64,000 nt of DNA from Trueperaceae bacterium (GTDB taxonomy: Bacteria > Deinococcota > Deinococci > Deinococcales > Trueperaceae), in contig JAMLIB010000009.1 in NCBI GenBank assembly GCA_023954415.1, positions 1 to 64,000 on the forward strand, read 5' to 3'. Shown here in pieces: positions 8,164 to 15,847 of the stretch; within the stretch, counting starts at the first letter, position 1, and the number at the start of each line of letters is the position of its first letter. The translations under genes and the position numbers were made by a program. Under the pieces are notes generated by a model. It ran no database searches and had not been told where the DNA came from. It saw nothing but the letters and a program-made list of their open reading frames with translations.

Positions 8164-8477
8164 TCGCCCTGGAACCGCTTGCCTTCGCGGGCGTTGATTG
8201 GTCGGGTGCCTTCGAGAGTAGGAAATCCTCACTTCAAGTTCCGGGTTGTGCTCTCAGATCATCTTCGGGGCTTGCCTGAAACTTCGTGATTCATCGCTTG
8301 TCTGTTCTAAGTTCTAGCGTCATGTCTACACGAGGGTAGAGGACGCCGGTGTAAGAATGGCCCAGGCCGATCTGGCACATGTGGAACCTGCTCGGCGGGG
8401 TGGTGAAGGGTTGGCGGCCGCGGGTCTAGTCGGTCTCCGGTTCTAGCCGTCCGGAGCGCTTGGTCGGCACCTGCCGA
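8164..8477. other. right flank of Tn7-like element, no gene seen
   Basis: About 310 bases between the tniQ hairpins and the GNAT remnant hold no convincing gene. The stretch 8220-8340 is noticeably more AT-rich than its surroundings, as expected for a transposon end. CTTGCCTGA (8271-8279) is the inverse of TCAGGCAAG in the left flank. A TGT-type terminus could begin at the TACACG near 8327-8332 (TGTAGACATGACG on the minus strand), but no matching left terminus was found. Confidence 0.4.
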
Positions 8478-8564
8478 TCAGGGGTCGGTAGCGAGCCGGG
8501 CGATGAAGGTCACCCACTCAGGCTCCACCTGGTAGCCGAGCTTCTGGTTGAGCCGCCTTGCGCG
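8478..8564 (-). pseudogene. C-terminal remnant of a GNAT acetyltransferase
   Basis: On the minus strand, in a frame different from the methyltransferase, the sequence reads RLNQKLGYQVEPEWVTFIAR followed by LATDP and TGA (8478-8480). This matches the end of GNAT acyltransferases, where an Asn-x-x-(L/M)GY/F turn is followed by a final beta-strand. Upstream, the frame closes at a stop near 8565, exactly where the methyltransferase C-terminus should end. So only the last ~28 codons of a GNAT gene remain, fused behind the methyltransferase. Its 3' end points at the Tn7-like element, the orientation a TnsD attachment gene would have. Confidence 0.5.
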
Positions 8565-9279
8565 CCACTAGGAACAGGAACAGCGGGATGCGCAAGCGCC
8601 GCTCGTACTCCTGCTCGCTCTGGAAGTTCTCTCTTGCCGGATGGGATTCGCGAAGCCTCTCGAGCCGTAGGCCACTGTTCTCGATGAGGTCCAGCCAGTC
8701 GTTCAGCGTGTGGTGGTACTTGACCACTTCTCGACCCAGCCACTGGTGTGGCCGCGCGCCGGTGCGGAAGTAGTCGTCGACCAGCCAGGAAGTGCGGCGT
8801 CCGTCGGCAAGGCTGGCGAAGCTCGACGTGATGACGGGGTGCTCTACCGACACCACCAGCCGCCCGCTCGGGCGCAGCGCCTTTCGTACCTGCCGGAACA
8901 CACCATCGAGATCCTCGACGTAGTTGAGTGCGAGCCGGGACGTCACCAGGTCGGCGCCGGCGGCCTCGGCGCTCCACTCCTCGATGGCCTGATGATCGAC
9001 CCGACCGGCAAGACCCTCCAGGTTGTGCCGAGCGAGGTCGGCCATGCGCTCGGACACCTCGATGCCCAGGTACGAGCGTGCGCCTGCTTCGAGCGCTTCG
9101 CGACCGAAGGCGGTGGCGCCAAAGCCGAGGTCGATGATGTCGAGTCCGCTCAGGCCGCCGACAAGCCCGAGGAAGGTCGGGCGTTCGATGGCGTCGTTGG
9201 GGTTGTCGGGACGCTGCCGGTGCTCGAGATAGGTGCTGGCTACGCCGTCGTGGTCGTAGAACCCTCCATCGTCTGACAT
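8518..9279 (-). CDS. class I SAM-dependent methyltransferase
   Basis: The product (about 253 residues from ATG 9279) has the Rossmann-type methyltransferase motif I in LDIIDLGFGATAFGREALEAG, an acidic strand end in YLGIEVSERM, and motif IV-like VTSRLALNYVEDL followed by LRPSGRLVVSVEHPVITS, typical of the Methyltransf_11/25 group that acts on small molecules or cofactors. The substrate cannot be told. The last residues (AQPEARLPGGA) are an out-of-frame reading of the GNAT remnant, so the native C-terminus was probably lost or extended by a rearrangement. An upstream GTG at 9318 would add 13 residues; I prefer ATG 9279 because family homology starts there. Confidence 0.8.
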   Translation of the reverse strand: MSDDGGFYDHDGVASTYLEHRQRPDNPNDAIERPTFLGLVGGLSGLDIIDLGFGATAFGREALEAGARSYLGIEVSERMADLARHNLEGLAGRVDHQAIEEWSAEAAGADLVTSRLALNYVEDLDGVFRQVRKALRPSGRLVVSVEHPVITSSFASLADGRRTSWLVDDYFRTGARPHQWLGREVVKYHHTLNDWLDLIENSGLRLERLRESHPARENFQSEQEYERRLRIPLFLFLVARKAAQPEARLPGGA

Positions 9280-9396
9280 CGAGTGGAGGATAAGGCATGG
9301 ATCGCGATGCTCGGGCACCGCTGGTGGCGGGTCGTCTCCAAGGGTCCATCGCTACCCGCTCGATCGAGTCGCTGCCGAGCTGGCCTTTCCTAGCCC

Positions 9397-10047
9397 TCAC
9401 CCCACGAGATCGATCCGCATGACGACCCGCCCAGGCGTCGGCCTACTCACCTCCGTGAGCCCGGCGGAAGCGAAGATGCTCGGCGTTCCCACGAACAGTG
9501 GGCCGGCGGGCTGCTTGGCGCCGGGGGTCGTGTGCCGCGCGTAGCCTTCGACGGCGCTGGCGCCGTGGGCTCGCGCGTACTCCACCGCGGCGCGCGCCAA
9601 GGCCCGGCTCACGCCCTGGTTGCGGAAGCCGTGGCGAGTGACGAAGCAGGTGATGGCCCAGACGCTGGCGTCGGACTTGACCTCGTCGCGGCCGGCCCAA
9701 GGTACGCGCGCCGTCTGCAGGCGGGGGTAGGCCGTGCGCGGCTCGACGGCGCACCAACCGACGGGCTCTTCACCCAGGTAGGCGACCAGGCCGGTGGTGT
9801 GCGTGGCCTCCGGGTGGCCGCAAGCCGTCTGGCGCCTCAGGTCGGCGGCTCGTTCGGCACGGGGCGTTGACCGCCACTCCGTGCGCGACAGCTTGAACCA
9901 TTGACACTGGCAGCCGGATGCGTCCCCGCCCTCGGTGAAGACCGTCTGCAGGTCCTCCCACGACGCCTCGTTGGCCGGCCGGACGGTCACGGACGCGTCG
10001 TCGGTGGTCGCCTGATCCGTAGGTGGCTTACGCTTCGTCGTGGACAT
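9397..10047 (-). CDS. GNAT family N-acetyltransferase
   Basis: The 216-residue protein has a GNAT fold: VTVRPANEASWEDLQ at the start, a central PVGWCAVEPRTAYPRL strand, the acetyl-CoA-binding motif A in WAITCFVTRHGFRNQGVSRA (R/Q-x-x-G-x-S/A) and a C-terminal region with NGxPSIFxxAGF-like GTPSIFASAGLTEV. The CQCQWFKLSRTEW segment resembles GNATs often annotated as acting on small amines or proteins, but the substrate is unknown. I start at ATG 10047: TAGGTT (10053-10058) lies five bases upstream and there is no Shine-Dalgarno, so the transcript may be leaderless. A longer reading to 10128 is possible. Confidence 0.82.
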   Translation of the reverse strand: MSTTKRKPPTDQATTDDASVTVRPANEASWEDLQTVFTEGGDASGCQCQWFKLSRTEWRSTPRAERAADLRRQTACGHPEATHTTGLVAYLGEEPVGWCAVEPRTAYPRLQTARVPWAGRDEVKSDASVWAITCFVTRHGFRNQGVSRALARAAVEYARAHGASAVEGYARHTTPGAKQPAGPLFVGTPSIFASAGLTEVSRPTPGRVVMRIDLVG

Positions 10048-10132
10048 GGCACAACCTAGCACCGCCGAGGGCGCCGTGCGCGACCGAAGGCACTGCCCGC
10101 TGGAACGGGTGAGCCGGTCACGCCTCACAGCT

Positions 10133-11392
10133 TCAATCGGCTAGTGGCGCCTTCCGATCACGCATCGCCGCCCACTGCGGCAGCAGCCCCGGCAGCGTCG
10201 TGGTCACGAAGTAGGCAGCGCCGGCGGTCAGCAGCGAGTTGACCAGCCCGAAGGCCGTCACCAACGACCCGCCCACCAGGCCGCCGAACGGGATGCCCGC
10301 CCAGGACATCGACGTCCCTAGCCCACGCACGGTGCCGAGCATGTTCCGTGGGATGCGCTCGAACTGCAGCGCGCCGATGATCGGGTTCAGGAAGCCGCTG
10401 CCCAGGCCGGCTATCAGGTAGGTGGAGAGGATGGCGGGGACGCCGGCTCCGAGGGCCAGCACGAAGAAGCGTGGCGCGCCGGCGAGGATGAAGCCCACCA
10501 AGTACACGAGCCGGCGGGGGAGCCGGTGGCCCCACGCGGCCGCGACGAGGCTCGAAGCTATCGAGGCGCCGCTGAGCACCGCGGCGAGCAGGCCGAGGAA
10601 CTCGGGGCCGAGGCCGCGGTCCATGACCCATAGCGGCATCAGGATCGAGAACATGGCCCCGTCGAGCAGATTGGTGATCGCGACCATCCCGTAGATCGCC
10701 AGGAGCAGCGAGTCGCGGCGGATGAAGTCGAACCCTTGCTTGAGCCGCGCGAAGTACCCGAGCGCTGGAGCGGCGCCGCCTTCGCTCCTGGAGTCGGGCA
10801 GGCCGGCGGCCGTGATGCAGGCGCTCACGGCGGCGAGGACGGCCGTGACGGCGAGGGTCCCGGAGCCGCCCCAGATGCCGATGAGGACCCCACCGATGGC
10901 GGGCCCCAACGTCGACGCGGTCCGCTCGACGGTGGCTATCAGCCCCGTCGTCCGCTCGAGCGGAACCCCGGCGCGGCTGGTCACGTCGGGAACGAACACG
11001 CTCTTCGCGGAGTTGGCCGGTCCCTCCGCGGCCCCCGCTAGGGCGAGCAGCAGCATCAGGAGGGGCAGGCTCAGCAGGTCCGACGCGTGCAGCAGCGGTA
11101 TCGCCCCCATCGCGAGCGCGACGAGCGCGTCGCCGAGGACGCTGATCCGCTTGGGCCCGACGCGGTCGATCAGCGGTCCGGAGAGGGCCTGCGCCAGCAC
11201 GTACGGCGCCATCTGCGCGAAGACCACCATGCCGGTCTGCAGGGCACTGCCGGTCGTGCTGAGCACGAACCAGGGGACCGCCAGTGACGCCAGCCGGGTG
11301 CCCGTCCACGCCAGACCGTTCGCGGCCAGAAGCGTGGTCAGGCCGCGCCAGCGGTGAGGCAAAGGATCACTCGCCTGCTGCGGGGTAGGCAC
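10133..11392 (-). CDS. MFS transporter
   Basis: The 419-residue protein is built of about 12 hydrophobic helices with the MFS signature between helices 2 and 3 (SGPLIDRVGPKRISVLGD, around residues 77-95) and a charged central loop (LPDSRSEGGAAPALGYFARL, around 200). It resembles the MFS group related to macrolide and small-molecule exporters with a DUF894/MFS_3-like fold. The substrate cannot be deduced. The GTG start at 11392 is taken because the first helix follows directly. It lies 85 bases upstream of the GNAT gene, so transport and acetylation genes may be co-transcribed, a layout seen in drug tolerance loci. Confidence 0.85.
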   Translation of the reverse strand: MPTPQQASDPLPHRWRGLTTLLAANGLAWTGTRLASLAVPWFVLSTTGSALQTGMVVFAQMAPYVLAQALSGPLIDRVGPKRISVLGDALVALAMGAIPLLHASDLLSLPLLMLLLALAGAAEGPANSAKSVFVPDVTSRAGVPLERTTGLIATVERTASTLGPAIGGVLIGIWGGSGTLAVTAVLAAVSACITAAGLPDSRSEGGAAPALGYFARLKQGFDFIRRDSLLLAIYGMVAITNLLDGAMFSILMPLWVMDRGLGPEFLGLLAAVLSGASIASSLVAAAWGHRLPRRLVYLVGFILAGAPRFFVLALGAGVPAILSTYLIAGLGSGFLNPIIGALQFERIPRNMLGTVRGLGTSMSWAGIPFGGLVGGSLVTAFGLVNSLLTAGAAYFVTTTLPGLLPQWAAMRDRKAPLAD

Positions 11393-11542
11393 GTGGCGTT
11401 CAGCCTACCCGACTGGCCGGCACCGCGAGCCTGCTACCAGGTCCAGTGGACCCGCTACCGTCTGCCACGCGACTGCGGGTCCGGGCCGGGTCTCGGCATG
11501 CCGAGAGCAGCGGGTGAGGGTCGGCGCCAGTAGCTCTGCGCC

Positions 11543-12346
11543 TCAGGGCAGCAGGTACCGCCACTCGTCGGCCAGGAACTTCTCCTTGGCGAGCGCCTCG
11601 GCCTGCGCCAGTTCGGCAGGCGTGATCTCGTCCTCCCTGAGCCCGCGAAGACCGGCGAAGGTCTCCACGAGCCGATCGATCACGACCTGGCGCGGCAGCT
11701 GCGTCTGCTGCCTGAGAGGGGCCACGCGCTTGTTGGCGCTCACGCTGCCCTTGTCCGACAGCTTCTCCCGGCCGATGCGCAAGACCTCGAGCATCTTCGC
11801 CGGGTTCATGTCGTACGCCATGGTCACGTGGTGCAGCACCGCCCCGCCGCGCCGCGTCTGGGCGGCCCCGCCGATCTTGCCGGCGGCGGAGGAGATGTCG
11901 TTGATGGGCACGTACTCCGCCTCCACACCGAGCGAGCGCAGGCCCTGGATGACCCACTCGTCCATGAACGCGTAGGAGTCGATGAACGACATGCCCTTCA
12001 CGAGCGAGTCGGGCGCGTAGAGCGAGTAGGTGATGGTGTTCTGCGGCTCGATGAACATGGCCCCGCCGCCCGTGATGCGGCGCATGACGGCGATGTCGTG
12101 CCTGGCCGCGCCTTCAGGGTCCACCTCGTTGCGCACGGACTGGAAGCGCCCGAGGATGACGGCGTTGCCTGCCCACTCCCAGATCCTCAGCGTGGGCCGC
12201 CTATGCCCGGCGCCGACCTCGTAGGTGAGCACCTCGTCGAGCGCCATGTGGAGCTCGGGCGCTTGCGGGCCCGTGCGGATCAGCTGCCAGTCGAACTCGT
12301 TCCAGCGGTGGCGGAAGCGGGTGAAGCGGTCGGCCTCGACGCTCAT
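11543..12346 (-). CDS. lplA: lipoate-protein ligase A, catalytic subunit
   Basis: This 267-residue protein has the biotin/lipoate A/B ligase domain: EWAGNAVILGRFQSVRNEV, the RRITGGGAMF loop that binds lipoyl-AMP, and NDISSAAGKIGGAAQTRRGG with the catalytic lysine. It activates lipoate with ATP and attaches it to lipoyl domains of 2-oxoacid dehydrogenases or the GcvH protein. It lacks the accessory C-terminal domain that E. coli LplA carries on the same chain; that domain is encoded by the gene immediately upstream, overlapping by four bases. This is the two-subunit arrangement described for Thermoplasma. Confidence 0.88.
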   Translation of the reverse strand: MSVEADRFTRFRHRWNEFDWQLIRTGPQAPELHMALDEVLTYEVGAGHRRPTLRIWEWAGNAVILGRFQSVRNEVDPEGAARHDIAVMRRITGGGAMFIEPQNTITYSLYAPDSLVKGMSFIDSYAFMDEWVIQGLRSLGVEAEYVPINDISSAAGKIGGAAQTRRGGAVLHHVTMAYDMNPAKMLEVLRIGREKLSDKGSVSANKRVAPLRQQTQLPRQVVIDRLVETFAGLRGLREDEITPAELAQAEALAKEKFLADEWRYLLP

Positions 12347-12648
12347 AGGCGCTCCCGCGGGCTGCCGTCCGTCACGGCGCGCCGGACCGCCACCGCGACC
12401 CCGCGCGCGTCGAACCCCATCAGCATGACGTCGGGTCCCAGCTTGCCGTCTATGCGGGCGGCCAGGTCGTCCTCGCCCGCCTCGGCGGGGGCGCCGGTCA
12501 GCGCGGCCACGATGTCGTCGAGCGCCTCGGGGGGCTCGAGGAAGAAGTCACCGCTGACGTGGACATCAGTCAGGCGCCCGTCGCTCAGTTCCAGATCTAC
12601 CACCACCAGCTTGCCGCCGGGTTGTTTGAACTCGCCATGCAGGGGCAT
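12343..12648 (-). CDS. lipoate ligase accessory (C-terminal) domain protein
   Basis: A 101-residue protein matching the C-terminal domain of lipoate-protein ligases: GGKLVVVDLELSDGRLTDVH, VSGDFFLEPPEALDDI, and MLMGFDARGVAVAVRRAV. In bipartite ligases this small subunit (called LplB or the CTD) is needed for lipoate adenylation by LplA. The ATG at 12648 is chosen because homology starts there; TATCAT (12656-12661) lies seven bases upstream and no ribosome site is seen, so a leaderless message is likely. Its stop overlaps the lplA start, giving fixed co-expression of the two subunits. Confidence 0.8.
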   Translation of the reverse strand: MPLHGEFKQPGGKLVVVDLELSDGRLTDVHVSGDFFLEPPEALDDIVAALTGAPAEAGEDDLAARIDGKLGPDVMLMGFDARGVAVAVRRAVTDGSPRERL

Positions 12649-12684
12649 GAGGACGATGATATCGCCGCCAAGCCGCCGCCCAGG

Positions 12685-12726
12685 TTGACCAGGGTCAAAG
12701 CGTAGTAGTCGGCTCGGGATTAATCT
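12685..12726 (+). promoter_or_regulatory. leaderless-type -10 element and inverted repeat between lipoate operon and membrane gene
   Basis: TAATCT at 12721-12726 stands nine bases before the ATG at 12736, with no Shine-Dalgarno, so transcription likely starts at or next to the start codon. An inverted repeat TTGACC-AG-GGTCAA (12685-12698) lies in the 87-base divergent region and could be an operator. I see no matching -35 box at a 17-base spacing. Confidence 0.4.
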
Positions 12727-12735
12727 GCGCTTGAC

Positions 12736-13683
12736 ATGGCAGACCTGCCCGTACCGACCGTCCCCGCTGTCGCGAGTAACGTGGCGGCGCGCCTCGCGAA
12801 CGCGAGCGTCGAGGTCAGGACCGAGACGCCGCTCCTCCCCAAAGCCGCCTTCTTCCTCATCTCGGTGGCCTCGCTCGTGGGCGTCTACTTCACGGGTAGG
12901 CTCCACGGTCTCGAGGGCGTGGGGCTCGTGTGGCGGTGGCTCCACTTCTGGGGTCTCGCCCTGGCGTCCGGCATGCTGGCGTGGCGCCTCTTCTACCTGC
13001 GGCGCTCGGAGAGCGGCCTGAGCGACGAGCACGTCGGCGCGCTCTTCCGTGACCTCCTGGGGCAGGTCGGCGTGCTGCGCCGTTTCCTCGTCCCGCTGCT
13101 CCTGGTTGGAGCTCCGGCACCCTGGTTCGTCGCCTACCTGAGCCCGTGGCAGGCAGCGGCGCTAACGACCATCAGCCTGGCGACGGCCCTGGCCGTCCTC
13201 GGAACGCACGAGCGCCGGTCCGCGGCGTTCGCCGCGTTCTCCCTCGGCCTGGCGGGCCTCGCGCTCTGGGGCTGGTCGGACAGCGCGGGCCTCGCCCCCT
13301 TGGCCGCGATCAGGACCGTGCACCTCTGGGCGTTCGCCGCCTGGCTCGGGGGCGCGCTCTTCAACCTCGGCGCCGCCGTGCCGTCCGGGCGGCGCAACGC
13401 CAACCTCGATGCCGTCGTCGCCGGCGCGCGCCAGCTCGAGCGCTTCAGGTGGGTCGTGCGGACCGCCCTGCCGACGGTCATCCTCACGGGCGTGTGGATG
13501 GCTCTGCGCTACGGGGGCGTCACGAGCCCGTTCTGGCAGGCCGGTCTCGGCCTCCTCGTGCCCCTCAAGCTCGTGCTCATCCTCGCGCTGGTCGTCATCT
13601 TCATCACGTGCCCGCTCTACCGGGCGTGCTCGCCCGTTCGCGGCGTCTGCAACCTCGAGGACCTCGAGCCGGTCGGCCGATGA
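12736..13683 (+). CDS. CopD-like multi-pass membrane protein upstream of TusA-like gene
   Basis: The 315-residue protein has about eight predicted membrane helices. Conserved-looking segments are RWLHFWGLALASGMLAWRLF, a central AIRTVHLWAFAAWLGGALF and a last helix ending in CPLYRACSPVRGVCNLEDL. The paired WxH/HLWAF-type histidines resemble CopD-like and DUF2269-like membrane proteins, but the three cysteines at the cytosolic C-terminal end are distinctive. The next gene, a TusA-like sulfur carrier, overlaps it by four bases, so the pair may handle sulfur or thiol-bound metal. This function is inference only. Confidence 0.6.
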   Translation: MADLPVPTVPAVASNVAARLANASVEVRTETPLLPKAAFFLISVASLVGVYFTGRLHGLEGVGLVWRWLHFWGLALASGMLAWRLFYLRRSESGLSDEHVGALFRDLLGQVGVLRRFLVPLLLVGAPAPWFVAYLSPWQAAALTTISLATALAVLGTHERRSAAFAAFSLGLAGLALWGWSDSAGLAPLAAIRTVHLWAFAAWLGGALFNLGAAVPSGRRNANLDAVVAGARQLERFRWVVRTALPTVILTGVWMALRYGGVTSPFWQAGLGLLVPLKLVLILALVVIFITCPLYRACSPVRGVCNLEDLEPVGR

Positions 13684-14030
13684 GGGCGGGCGGGGCAGTG
13701 GAGCGGCGGTCTGGCGGCCGGGAGGCACCGGAGCGGCCGGTGGCGGGTCCGGCCGGGGAAGGTGCCGTCCACAAACTGGACAACCGGGGCTCGCCCTGCT
13801 CGCTCGGCCTCCTGCGCGTGAAGCAGAGGCTCGCGGAGATGCCGTTGGGCGACGTCCTCGAGGTCGCCACGCGCGACCGCTTCGCGCCCTACGAGGTGCC
13901 GGCGTGGGTGGAGCGTCAGGGGTTGGAGCTCGTAGCGCTCTGGCGTTCGGGCTTCTGGCTCTTCTCGACGACCACCTTCACGATCCGTAAGACCGTCGCC
14001 GTGCTGCCGCCAAGGCAGAAGGTCGTCTAG
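13680..14030 (+). CDS. TusA-like sulfur carrier family protein
   Basis: The 116-residue protein has a TusA/SirA fold after a 36-residue Arg/Gly-rich N-terminus: LDNRGSPCSLGLLRVKQRL, a central GDVLEVATRDRFAPYEVPAW, and FTIRKTVAVL. TusA proteins pass persulfide sulfur on the cysteine of a CPxP motif. Here the cysteine is kept but the motif reads PCSLGL, so both prolines after the cysteine are lost. It starts at ATGA, overlapping the upstream membrane gene, and its last 53 bases overlap the convergent helicase gene. Confidence 0.65.
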   Translation: MRAGGAVERRSGGREAPERPVAGPAGEGAVHKLDNRGSPCSLGLLRVKQRLAEMPLGDVLEVATRDRFAPYEVPAWVERQGLELVALWRSGFWLFSTTTFTIRKTVAVLPPRQKVV

Positions 14031-15747
14031 CCGAACGTCCACCGGACCGCGCCATCGCGCCGGCCAGCTTCAGCACGCCGTTCCACCGCCGCTCCAGCTC
14101 GCTGGTCGGCGGGGTCCTGGCTTGGCGCCTCAACCGCTCCGCCACCGCTCCCCGGCGCGCCTCCAGGAAGACGTACTCGCGCTTGGCGCGGGTGAGCGCC
14201 ACGAACAGGACGTTGGCCTCGGCTTCCTCGTCGGCTGCGTCCTTCCCGGCGATGCCGAGGCTCTCGGGGCGCAGGAGGAGCACCCGCTCCGCTTCGCGCC
14301 CCTTCGCCTTATGGATGGTGGAGAGGAGCACGCCGTCGCGGACGCCCTCGCGTGCGAGGAGGTCGTGCGCCAACGCCTCGAGCTCCGCGAACGTCAAGGA
14401 CGGTGGCCGCAGCAGCGACGTCAACCGGCGCTCGGCACGCCGCTCCTGCCCAGCCCGCAGCAGTAGCGCGAGGGCGTGGTGCGCGTCCGCGCTGTCGGTC
14501 AGGCGCGCCGGCAACGCCGAGCTCGTGAGGAGCTGCCGCTCGAGGTGCGCGGCTTCCTCGCTAGCGTGTCGCTCGACCAGGCTCACGGCGGCGGCCGGCA
14601 GGCGCTCGGCGCCGCCGAACACGGTCCGCGCCAACTCCAGGACCGCGTCGACGATCTCCTCGCCCAGGACGCGCGCCGGCACCCCGGCCTCGGCGAGCGC
14701 CAGGGCGGCGCGTAGCAGCGGCGCGTTGACGCGGCTCAGCACCAGATCGCCGGGCCTCGCACCGCGGGCCAGGTCGCCCTCGATGCCGAAGCGCACGGTC
14801 CCCGGCCCCGCACCCGGAGCGGGCTCCATCTCGGGCGCGAAGCGGCGGGCGAGCATGACGTGCCTGACCGGGCAGCGGTACGAGACGGAGAGCGGCAGCA
14901 CGGTGGCGCCCGTACGCTCCCCGACCCGCTCGAGTGAACGGCGGTCCGCGCCCGCGAAGGCGTAGATGGCCTGGCGCGGGTCGCCGACGAAGAGCGCCCG
15001 CGCGCCCTCGTCGACGAGGCGCAGGACGAGCTCCAGGCTCATCCTGCTCAGGTCCTGCGCCTCGTCGACGCAGGCGAAGTCGTAGCGCTCGAGCGGGTGA
15101 CGGTCCGTGGCGGGCAGGTAGACCATGTCCGTGAAGTCGACCTCGCCGCTCGCCGCCGCGTGCCTCCCCTCCGCCAGGAGCGGAGCCAGCAGCCCTACCA
15201 GGTCCGGCAGCGTGGCCTGCGGCACCGGGCTCTCCAAGCCGTAGCGCGTCGCGAGGGCCATGAGGGCGGCCGCGTCCGTCGGCTCGACCAGCTCGATCCG
15301 GGCGAAGTCGGCCAGCGTGGCCAGGAAGTCGGCCACCGTCCCGGACGCGAGCTCGGGCGCGCGCGCCTCGAGCAGCACGAGGGCGAGCCTCCGGTACTTG
15401 GTGACGGCAGGCGGCCGGTTGGCCACCGCCGGATGGCTCCGCACCAACGCGGCGCGCCCGAGGGCGTGGATAGTGGTGGCCTCGACGCCGGGCGGGAGGC
15501 GCGCCCGCAGCTCGGCGGCCGTCGAGCGGTTGAAGGCGAGGAAGCAGGCCCTCGTACCCGGCGGCAGGCGGCGTGCGACGCCGACGAGCGTGGTCGTCTT
15601 GCCGCTCCCGGCGGTGGCCATGACCAGCCCGTTGCGCCGCGTCTTCTCCACGTGCTCGAAGACGGCACGCTGGTAAGGGCTCGGGGAATCCGGCGCCGGA
15701 TTCCGCCCCGCGGGTCGCTTGGCTTCGGGCTCGACGGCTGTGTGCAT
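13978..15747 (-). CDS. UvrD/Rep-type superfamily 1 DNA helicase
   Basis: The 589-residue protein has SF1A helicase motifs: Walker A ATAGSGKTTTL (about residues 44-54), motif Ia FLAFNRSTAAELRAR, motif II VDEAQDL, motif III FVGDPRQAIYAFAGA, motif V-like LSTIHKAKGREAERVLLL and motif VI NVLFVALTRAKREYVF. It should unwind DNA 3' to 5' in repair or recombination. It is shorter than UvrD (about 720) because the 1B and 2B insertions are reduced. The 3' end overlaps the convergent TusA-like gene by 53 bases. Confidence 0.88.
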   Translation of the reverse strand: MHTAVEPEAKRPAGRNPAPDSPSPYQRAVFEHVEKTRRNGLVMATAGSGKTTTLVGVARRLPPGTRACFLAFNRSTAAELRARLPPGVEATTIHALGRAALVRSHPAVANRPPAVTKYRRLALVLLEARAPELASGTVADFLATLADFARIELVEPTDAAALMALATRYGLESPVPQATLPDLVGLLAPLLAEGRHAAASGEVDFTDMVYLPATDRHPLERYDFACVDEAQDLSRMSLELVLRLVDEGARALFVGDPRQAIYAFAGADRRSLERVGERTGATVLPLSVSYRCPVRHVMLARRFAPEMEPAPGAGPGTVRFGIEGDLARGARPGDLVLSRVNAPLLRAALALAEAGVPARVLGEEIVDAVLELARTVFGGAERLPAAAVSLVERHASEEAAHLERQLLTSSALPARLTDSADAHHALALLLRAGQERRAERRLTSLLRPPSLTFAELEALAHDLLAREGVRDGVLLSTIHKAKGREAERVLLLRPESLGIAGKDAADEEAEANVLFVALTRAKREYVFLEARRGAVAERLRRQARTPPTSELERRWNGVLKLAGAMARSGGRSARRPSALAAARRRSYGS

Positions 15748-15847
15748 GAGAAGGTCCCGCCTGCGAGCATCGCTCGGCAGCGGGACCGCGAACTAGCGGA
15801 CCGGGCCTAGGTCTGTTGGGTGCCGGCCCGGTGGTCGCCTTCGCGCC

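Larger units (their letters stand above)
1239..8279 (+). mobile_element. Tn7-like transposition module tnsA-tnsB-tnsC-tniQ, no visible cargo
   Basis: Four co-directional genes with overlaps of 4 bases or a gap of under 40 bases encode a TnsA endonuclease, a TnsB DDE transposase, a TnsC AAA+ regulator and a TniQ/TnsD target selector. That is the core machinery of heteromeric Tn7-like elements, which move by cut-and-paste and home to fixed sites. No cargo genes, Cas genes or CRISPR repeats lie inside. The listed boundaries are set on the only 9-bp inverted match I found between the flanks (TCAGGCAAG/CTTGCCTGA); the true ends may lie up to about 200 bases further out. No target-site duplication was found. 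The element could be a defective or domesticated copy that lost its cargo. Confidence 0.7.
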
